A stretch of 64,000 bases of DNA. It comes from Tricholomella constricta. Its lineage: Eukaryota; Basidiomycota; Agaricomycetes; Agaricales; Lyophyllaceae. The notes under the pieces are model-generated. The model did no database searches. It was given only the letters and a program-made list of their open reading frames with translations, and was not told where the DNA came from. Shown here one piece after another: positions 56,792 through 64,000 of the stretch. The position numbers and the translations under genes were made by a program. Location of the stretch: NCBI GenBank assembly GCA_013368375.1, contig JAACJP010000003.1, positions 496,001-560,000 of the forward strand, given 5' to 3'. Every line of letters starts with the position of its first letter. Position 1 is the first letter of the stretch.

Positions 56792-56948
56792 GGTGGCTAG
56801 ACGTAGAGTACGGAATATTTCTGCAATATAAGATCAATTCAGCAATTAACGAGTTGGCAACAGGGGGTTGAACTCACAAGTTTAAACTGCGACGTGGCTT
56901 TTATCGTACCATCATACTCCCAACCTCATTTTTCATCTCCTGCCTGTG
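56792..56948. promoter_or_regulatory. Shared divergent promoter of the Plavaka and DUF6532 genes
   Basis: 157 bp between two start codons on opposite strands. Both genes must be driven from here, so they are probably expressed together. Confidence 0.55.
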
Positions 56949-59443
56949 ATGCCGCCTAAGAGAAAAGCCGAGATACTTCATGACTCCAACAGCGACCTGG
57001 ACATCAGTAGCGGCAGTGTTGAACTTTCTATTGAGGGGAAGACAAGTGCTGCACCCGACACTGTACCCGGTCAGTCTTAAGCATTTTCTTCAGCGAAGGC
57101 TTCACTCACCTTAACCTTGCCACCACTAGATGGTTTTGTTCGCGGAGCAAAGGCAAAGCTTCTAAACAATCCAAGTAAGTCCTACAAGATCCAGAGTTTA
57201 TGCACGGCGCTGAATCTGAGACTCAATCCTATAGCATGGGATCAGAAAAAACCCCGGGCAAGTAAAGGGTCAAAGGCCAAAAAGAAAGGAAAGCTCACAG
57301 GTGAGTCCAGTTCAAGCCGCTATCGAAGATGGTCAAATTGCCTCATTTTTTTTCCAGAGCTGAGCAGGGTCGAAGAGGAACAAAACCTACCAGCAAGCCA
57401 GCGTAAGTGAAATCTGAAAAAAGAGGCATTACATTGACCATGCTTTGGCAGGCCGGTCGCGCAGGTTTAAAGCTGCATTGCTGGACGGTGATGATGATGT
57501 GCCTGTTTGGTCTGCAGACCATCGCCAATCTGCCGTCAATTCTGATAGCAGCGCCACTCTTGCAGCCGCTACTAAGCCTGAGCCTCCGGCTGAGATACTC
57601 TTTGACAAATATCATGCTGCAGAGGCTGCTGAGATCGAGCGGGATCAAGAAGCTGATACCTATGAGGAAGATGATATTGATCTAGATTGCCTTGATAAAG
57701 AGACACTTGGCACTAAGCTCATGGCTGAGGTATGTAGTTCCGACCTAATCTAATGGCAGCTTCTAACTGCGTAATGGGGTTCACATAGCGGGGTAGCTGG
57801 GCTGAACCCAGTTCAAATACGAAGCTCTTCGAGATCTCGCATCTACATTCATCCAGTCTAAGTCGCTCATCGGCTACACTCGGAATTGTCAACGACTCGG
57901 ATGAAGATAGCAACTGGAACGGGGCAAATCGAATGTTCGTAAGCCCCACTATTTACTGCACATGGTCGAGACTTAGTATGTCCTATCTAGCCCTCAAGAC
58001 GACGATGACCCTGATGAGCGGGAGCTACAAGAAGCGATGAATAGAGTCAAGGTATATGTACCTATCACTCGCATATGTGACACCAATTCTGACCAGCATA
58101 TTCAGGCAATTCAAGCAGTTCAGAAACAGAAAAGGATCGCTCCTGCAAAGCCAGAGGTAGGAGTTCGGCAGTTCAACCATGAGAAGGAGGTGCGTCATTA
58201 TGCTACATCATTCAATGTCTGTCCACCCACACTCACTATAGCGACCTGGGTGGGTATCCGACTCGCCACCAACCAAGACCGTGTCTAAAGAGCCTCTTAA
58301 CGTCAAAGCAGAATCTGTACTCATCAGCGTGAAGCTCGAAAATGAAATCTCTGTCACTACCGATGCCGCACCCCGCCGTGTTGAGCTGCAACTTGGCCCA
58401 AATGGAACCCTCTTGCTCACCTCTCAGTACCCAGCTATACGAAGTGTTGTTCGTAGTGCATTTATCTACCTCTGGGCCTATTTCTGCTGGACGGACGCTT
58501 ACCCAGACACAATGCTGGTCACTGAATTCTATCGAAAGTCCCTGCTCAAAGCCGCCAAGTACCACAATATTAACGAGATGACAGCAAAGATATCCTCCGA
58601 TGTTGACTATACCTCCAACCTTTCCACCTTTGTGCGTTGTGTTATGATTGTTGCCACCAATTAGCCATGCTAAACTGAATTCAGCTCGCGGGACGCGTCA
58701 GTGGTTGGCGCAGTATCTCCAAAACAACTGCAGTTGCCAATGTTACAAACAGCTACGGCATTGCTCGTGGTAATGCGCTACGGACTGAGGCTTGGCTCGA
58801 GGAGCTCGCATATATATATCCCGGCAATGTTGGGGACAAACTCAAGGTATTCCAGCTCTCGAAAGCCTACGGAAACTTCCTGATACACTTTTCATTAGGA
58901 TATCAAACACACACTCGATGGTGCTCGTCCTTACGAGCACCCAGCCATCATCACTATTCTTCAGGTGTCGTTCTTCGGCGGGCCCTCGACTGTCGGTGCC
59001 CGGCTTCCCACCAAGTTCAAGTCATCTCGCAAGGATAGGCCCGATGAGAAGGAGGTCCCCATTCCTATGCTAGCACTTGCGGCGACAGGGGTAAGCTCTA
59101 CTTAGACATACTTTTTCCCAATTTAATCTTGTATAGGCGTATGCAGCAATCAAGGAGTGGCAAACTGGAAATCATCGGACAGCATCCGTCGACGGCAACA
59201 TCTTCGAGAACACTTATCGCCGCCATGTCAGTTTCATCGAGAACATCAAGAACACGGCACCGAACAAGTTCCACGCAATGATGCATCGCATTCATCGAGC
59301 CGTAAAGTCAGTCTTGTCCCTTTAGTTCCTTCAGACCCAAAACTCATGGTGCAAATATCAGTGCTTTGAAGCCTGTTGCGGAACCCGTCGCAGTGAAGGA
59401 GCTTTCCAAGTTTTTTGATCTCTCACTGATGGCAGACGAGTAG
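56949..59443 (+). CDS. DUF6532-domain protein carried by the Plavaka element
   Basis: Multi-exon plus-strand gene from MPPKRKAEILHDSNSD to a stop at 59441-59443. The N-terminal half is Ser/Lys-rich and disordered, split by short introns (for example near 57070-57127, 57170-57235, 57300-57357, 57404-57452, 57730-57790). The C-terminal domain (about 58290-59440) carries the blocks typical of DUF6532: EFYRKSLLKAAKYHNI, ARPYEHPAIITILQVSFF, EVPIPMLALAATGAYAAIKE and a YRRHVSFIENIKNTAPNKFH segment. DUF6532 is expanded in mushrooms and has no known function. Its place inside the transposon, sharing a promoter with the transposase, suggests an accessory role or a passenger. Confidence 0.75.
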
Positions 59444-59666
59444 AGCCGGTAGTCAAAATTAGGAGGTGCTCGTATATTATCTATACCCATACACATTCTA
59501 CACATAGTTCTTTGATACTTTGACCATATTTTATACACCCAATATCTGTTCTTTATCATGCCAGATATTTACTTGGCCACGCCTTGATTACTAGTAATTG
59601 CGGTAATCCACATAAGTCTTATAAATTTCAACAATTGTCTCTATTTTGCAGTTGGGGAATTCCCTG

Positions 59667-59831
59667 ATGTGGTGGGTTGACATGTCCATGAGTCTGGAAA
59701 TTTTTAGCCCATCGACCGATACTCTTTTTCGAAACACCGAATACTGCAGCAATATCATCCACTTCCCAGCCCAAATCAGCGAGCTGGAGAGCTCGCTGCT
59801 TCATGTCTAGGCTGATTTCACGATATCCCAT
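59667..59831 (-). pseudogene. Tc1-like transposase, N-terminal helix-turn-helix part
   Basis: Starts MGYREISLDMKQRALQLA at 59831 and continues with a homeodomain-like helix-turn-helix (VDDIAAVFGVSKKSIGRWAK). It is cut after NPP by the Plavaka element. Joining the two halves with one copy of the AT target leaves a one-base frame difference, so either an intron or a small earlier change lies at the junction. Confidence 0.75.
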
Positions 59832-59876
59832 AGCAGAGCAAGTGCCTCTCGAGTGCCTCGGTGCGTACAAGGATTT

Positions 59877-59959
59877 ATTGAATTGTTTCTATTATTTCAT
59901 TTTCACAAAAATCATTGGTTCTCAAAACACACGTGGGACATGATTTTCCGAAAGGTCTG
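59877..59959 (-). repeat. Right terminal inverted repeat of the Tc1-like element
   Basis: 83 bp, complement of the left repeat with two mismatches. The transposase ATG lies 46 bp inside. Confidence 0.92.
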
Positions 59960-60011
59960 TAGATAAGTGCCCTCTCGAAACAACGCGCTTGTCTTTCAAT
60001 ATTCAATTCCC

Positions 60012-60591
60012 ATGTCTGTTACAACCACAATCTCCCCGTTTCCCGAAGGTGTTCTCCCCGCCGAACTTCAGTCAGAGATAACCAAGATCCGTACTTGCTT
60101 GACCACTTGGATATCCGCCACAAATGACTGCCGTAACAAAGTGTCGGGTGCTGAGGATAGAATGCAAAGTGCCACGGAGTCTTTGATCAGTAAGCAATTG
60201 GATGACGTCCAAGATATCGCAAGACTCATTCATCCCTTCAGAACTTGATGTGGCAGCTCCATACGCGTTTGCACCTTCGCCCCCTGAGCTCTTTAAACGA
60301 GTCCTGTTGTCGTGCATTCGCTGCTATTGGCTAGGCCTGGTGGCATCCTTTGATGAGAAAGAGAAAGACGAGATGGCGAAGCGCCTTGACTGCGTACCAC
60401 CCCACGGTGAAAGGGTGCCTCGGTTTGCGGGCACGAAGTGCGTGGAGAAACCAGGGGAGCTCAATGCCAGAGAATACGAGGGACTGATGAGGACCATGCA
60501 CATGGTCGCGCTGGGAATGGTTGACAAAGACGTGATCAAAAGCTGGGACGAGATGGGTGAAATCGGTTTACAGACCTGGGAGGAGGATTAA
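60012..60591 (+). CDS. Small unknown protein upstream of PEX1
   Basis: Two exons, 60012-60189 and 60242-60591, join in frame to 175 residues (MSVTTTISPFPEGVLPAELQ ... GEIGLQTWEED). It is predicted mainly helical with a coiled-coil-like N-terminal half and Trp/Tyr-rich middle (FKRVLLSCIRCYWLGLVA). No domain recognised, no signal peptide and no clear membrane span. The Tc1-like element ends only about 50 bp upstream of the ATG, so its promoter may have been displaced or replaced by element DNA. The PEX1 start codon follows 113 bp after its stop. Confidence 0.6.
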
Positions 60592-60704
60592 ATTAAATCA
60601 AAGTACTTAGCAGCACGTGAATTAGAATCTCGGACAAGTTTTCCGACGGATCGTCGAAAAGTAAGTAGACGAGCCTTTTGCCCTTGTTCTGTTCATCCTC
60701 AGCT

Positions 60705-63700
60705 ATGGCTAGAAGAGCTCGTATCCATTTCGTTTCCCTTCGGTCGTCCTTGGTCAATCTTCCCATCTCAATCTATGGGCCGTTGCTGGAACGGAGCATT
60801 GTATGTTTCTTGTCCAATTCACAAGCATATCAGCCTTACACACTTTACAGCGCCCCCAGAACCTTGCCATTCATCTTAAGCTCATTCCCGCAACCCCAAA
60901 CCCCCATGGGAGCGTTGAAGCATATGTTGGCTGGACTGGCATGGCCTCGGCTTCTTCCTTGGCTCACTTCAACTCCTCTGCAGAGAAAGGGCTAGAAACT
61001 ATTGAAATAGATCCACAGTACGCACAGGGTCTGGGTTTGACACAAGGTGACTGGGTGCGTGGTATAAAAATATGTATATTTCCCTGATTTTGACTCTCAC
61101 TACTGCAGGTGGAAATTGGACTACTTCACGACTTACACTGGGCCAAGTCGGTTGCCACTGAACCTCTTACCTCAGACGACTGGGAGATAATTGTAAAGTC
61201 CATCAGCTACGACCTTTCCCAACTTGACATTCCGCTCCTGTAGGAAATTCATGCATCACATGTGGAGTCAACTCTACTATCACAAGTCCGTGTTGCGAAA
61301 GTGGGGCAAGAAATCGATGTCTGGGTTATGGGAAGGACGCGTGTTCGTCTCAGAGTTGGTGCGTTAAGGTTCACCCTCATCCTAAAATTTTATAACCCTC
61401 CTTTTTATTCAGTCAGCGTAGATCCTTCATCGAAAGGGAATGCGCTACTTCTAACGACAAATACGGAAGTTAGCATTGCTCCCAAACTCCACCGATCAGA
61501 GAGGCGTTCAGAAATCAGTGGTTCAAAGACTAAATCCACGGCTCAGGACGTTCCCGCTGCAACATCGAGTGGAGGAAAACATTCCCAGAAATTGGCTTCC
61601 CAAGTCCTCCGAGCACTACCCCACAGGATCTCTCATGGGGCCTTGCCCGAATACTCGGGATCTGAACTTGTGGCATATGTCTCGCTCTCGACTTTCGCCC
61701 AACTACATGTTGCAGGAAATACTAAGGAGGAAAACAATCCTATACTATGTTTCAAATCCACATTCAAGCGCCTCCTCCCACCGCCTGATCCCTCCTCTTC
61801 GTCGTCAGGACCCTCACCGCCCCCAGCACCCCATACACGGATAATTAAACCAGGTGCTGCCGATAAGGAACCCCCGAGTGACACTGGGAACAGTGCAGCT
61901 GATGTTATCTTCGTCGGACCATTGAATGGTCTACCTGAAGGCCATATTGTATTTCCAGCGGCACCGGGGAATGTCGAGGATTGGGATCTTCTACTGTATG
62001 CTAGCATGACACCAAACTCATCTGCTCAAAACTTTTCTGAGGGTACTTTGACAGTGTATCTCCTTCCACTGAAGATGCAACAATTACTGTTGAGACGACC
62101 CATGATGAGGATGGCCCCACCGATCCCTCTTCCTCGTGAGTCCACGCAACATGAATTCCGTGCATCTTACTGATGGTTTTTTGGCTTGGTGTCAGGGGTT
62201 CGAAGACTACCTTAGCAGGTGTTGATGACATACTAAAACGCTGCACTGACTTTTGCATCAGAAAATTTGTATTGCACGCCTACACAGATGTGGTCCACGG
62301 CGGTAAGAGGTGTTTTAGGAAGACTTCGGGCCATGAATAATTTCTCCCCAGTTTCTGCACTTCTCGTGACCGGCCGACCCGGGACTGGGAAGACATCGAT
62401 AGTTCAGCATGTGGCCAAATCTGTGCAGGAAGACCAAAGAACGTTCACTTGTGAGTTCTGTCCTACAAGGACTCTTGTTTTTACGCAAGTCTCCTGCAGA
62501 TACATACTTCGTCGACGTGTCCCTATATGCCGAACAGCCAATATCTACAATCAAGTCTCTCCTGAAGTACTGGTTTGATAAGGCCTCCTGGTACAAGCCC
62601 AGTATCCTGATCTTAGACAACTTGGATAAACTTATAGGTGCCGAAGTAGAGGTCAGATTCCTCGCTGACCACGCCTCTCTCAAACCGCCCATTAATAGTT
62701 TATGCAGCATGCAGACTCCTTTCGTACTCGACATATTACGGAAATATTTCTATCCCTGTATTCTTCCTCAGCTCGGGCGGCTATACCTAACTCTCGAGGA
62801 ACTCTTCTTCTTGCTACTGCTGCATCAACAGCTTCCCTTCATCCGCTTGTCAGCACAGCCCATGTTTTCCAAGAGGTCATCAATGTAAAACCACCGAACA
62901 ATGATGCCCGGAGAGATGTGCGTCATCTCCCATTTTTTATAAGATGTATCACACTGACCTTCGTGTTCAGATTATTGAGAGCATAGTTCGGGACCGCTTG
63001 ACCACGGCTCAAGATATTCAACAAGACGCAGAGTCACCTCTTAATTTTACTTCGCTCGCGACGCAAACGGAAGGCTACTCAGCAACGGATTTGCAAGACT
63101 TGGTGGCCCGCGCAATACATCAGGTTGCCATTCGAGCGGCGAATGACATACGGCCGGTTTGTTGACCTTGTGACCCGAACACCTCGGCCAGTATCTTGAT
63201 TGTTGTTTCTAGGCCGTGCTTTCTTCAGCTGATTTCACAGCCGCACAAGTCGATTTTACACCGCTATCTCTGCGAGATGTCAAGTTGCAAAAATCGGACG
63301 TCGCCTGGTCCGATATCGGCGGTATGGATATAAAGAATTTGATTGCTCTAAAGCTCACTTTTTGCCTAGGCCTTCACGAAACACGCAAGGTCCTGCGTGA
63401 AACGCTAGAATGGCCCACCAAATATGGACCCATCTTCGCGCAATCGCCGTTAAGACTAAGATCAGGGTATGCTCCAGTTCAATATTGCCGAGATTCAAGC
63501 ATGTAACACAATCGCAGTCTTCTCCTGTATGGCTACCCCGGATGCGGAAAAACGCTGCTTGCCTCTGCCGTTGCCAAGGAATGCGGGCTAAATTTTATCA
63601 GTGTAAAAGGACCGGAGATTTTGAACAAATATATTGGTGCCAGTGAAAAATCGGTAAATTATCATCACGTCCTCAGCTTGATGAACTACTTATGTTGACG

Positions 63701-64000
63701 CAGGTACGAGACTTGTTTGAAAGAGCTAGTGCCGCAAAGCCGTGTGTACTCTTCTTCGATGAGTTTGACTCCATCGCCCCAAAGCGGTAATCATAACCTC
63801 CCCATAAAGCTGTACAGAACCTGACTAAGTTTCCCAATCAGAGGACATGATAGCACAGGTGTCACAGACCGTGTTGTGAACCAAATGCTAACTCAGATGG
63901 ATGGTGCTGAGGGATTAGATGGTGTCTATGTCCTTGCTGCCACGAGGTATGTCAGCCCGCCTTGCAATCTGAGAAAAACCCCTATGAAACAAATACACAA
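60705..64000 (+). CDS. PEX1: PEX1, peroxisomal AAA+ ATPase (3' end outside the window)
   Basis: Pex1 forms with Pex6 the ATPase ring that pulls ubiquitinated Pex5 receptor out of the peroxisome membrane. Sixteen exons can be joined in frame: 60705-60800, 60851-61054, 61109-61192, 61244-61358, 61413-61995, 62055-62135, 62196-62302, 62352-62450, 62500-62651, 62708-62917, 62971-63156, 63213-63321, 63370-63466, 63518-63653, 63704-63786, 63842-63946. The N-terminal Pex1 domain ([18 protein letters not shown]) precedes D1, with Walker A GRPGTGKT and Walker [10 protein letters not shown]2 has a Pex1-specific block ([20 protein letters not shown]), Walker A GYPGCGKT, Walker [15 protein letters not shown] and the start of sensor 1 (YVLAATR). 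All visible catalytic residues are kept. The last donor at 63947 opens an intron that leaves the window. Confidence 0.93.

Larger units (their letters stand above)
53041..59666. mobile_element. Plavaka-type element carrying a DUF6532 gene
   Basis: 6,626 bp inserted in the Tc1-like transposase. Its ends are inverted repeats of about 18 bp with two mismatches (CAGGGAATCCCCCATCTG at the left), flanked by AT on both sides. It holds a Plavaka transposase (minus strand) and a DUF6532 gene (plus strand), head to head with 157 bp between start codons. Plavaka belongs to the CACTA/CMC group of DNA transposons known from Agaricomycetes. Both genes look whole. Confidence 0.8.
49650..59959. mobile_element. 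Two-gene Tc1-like element with 83-bp inverted repeats, split by a Plavaka element
   Basis: The 83-bp terminal inverted repeats (left 49650-49732, right 59877-59959; two mismatches; outer end CAGACCTTTCGG) are flanked by TA on both sides (49648-49649, 59960-59961). The element carries an accessory gene on the plus strand from just inside the left repeat and a DDE transposase on the minus strand from just inside the right repeat, converging in the middle. Without the 6.6-kb insertion at 53041-59666 it would be about 3.7 kb. Confidence 0.9.

Noticed and set aside
1..64000. CRISPR arrays, rRNA and bacterial-type operons
   Set aside because: None seen; spliced genes and fungal transposons show eukaryotic nuclear DNA.

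Overview
The window is nuclear DNA of a filamentous basidiomycete, most likely an Agaricomycete. The evidence is many 45-60 bp GT-AG introns, Plavaka, pogo and Tc1-like DNA transposons, chromodomain Gypsy and Copia retroelements, and several repeated protein families that I know only from mushrooms. I cannot name the species. Assignments rest on motifs read by eye; no database search was run.

Two ordinary host genes bracket the window. BUD4 (anillin-like, PH domain) is complete at 3.7-8.6 kb, with nine exons that join in frame. PEX1 (peroxisomal AAA+ ATPase) starts at 60.7 kb and runs off the right edge. A small unknown gene lies just before PEX1 and another unknown intron-rich gene occupies 0.3-2.8 kb.

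The roughly 50 kb between them is stacked transposable elements. From left to right: a tyrosine-recombinase scrap (8.7 kb); a 1.07-kb internally deleted Tc1-like element with 27-bp inverted repeats (9.0-10.1 kb); a pogo-type transposase with a SAP domain and three in-frame TGA codons (10.8-13.3 kb) beside an unknown minus-strand gene; a decayed minus-strand Copia element (copia-A, 14.6-17.5 kb) split by a young plus-strand Copia element (copia-B, 17.5-23.0 kb, AACAA target duplication) and resuming at 23.0-23.7 kb; a GC-rich repeat array (23.7-25.0 kb); a decayed repeated gene; a copia-A solo LTR split by a nearly intact chromovirus (26.7-33.0 kb, CCACT duplication); another decayed gene (34.4-35.9 kb); a decayed minus-strand chromovirus carrying an antisense intron-containing gene (35.9-45.0 kb); a segment densely packed with short perfect hairpins (45.1-46.6 kb); a KH-domain gene flanked by LTR-like pieces; and a two-gene Tc1-like element with 83-bp inverted repeats (49.65-59.96 kb), into whose transposase a Plavaka element carrying a DUF6532 gene (53.04-59.67 kb) has inserted.

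The best leads for something new are four: the antisense Zn2Cys6-like/coiled-coil gene inside the second chromovirus; the hairpin-packed coding segment beside a KH gene; the pairing of DNA transposases with accessory genes (AT-hook protein with Tc1-like, DUF6532 with Plavaka); and the first chromovirus, which shows a self-priming primer-binding site, a canonical -1 slippery site at the gag stop and a pol frame with no stop before or within the 3' LTR. The decayed elements share premature stops that C-to-T changes could explain, which hints at cytosine-methylation or RIP-like silencing.
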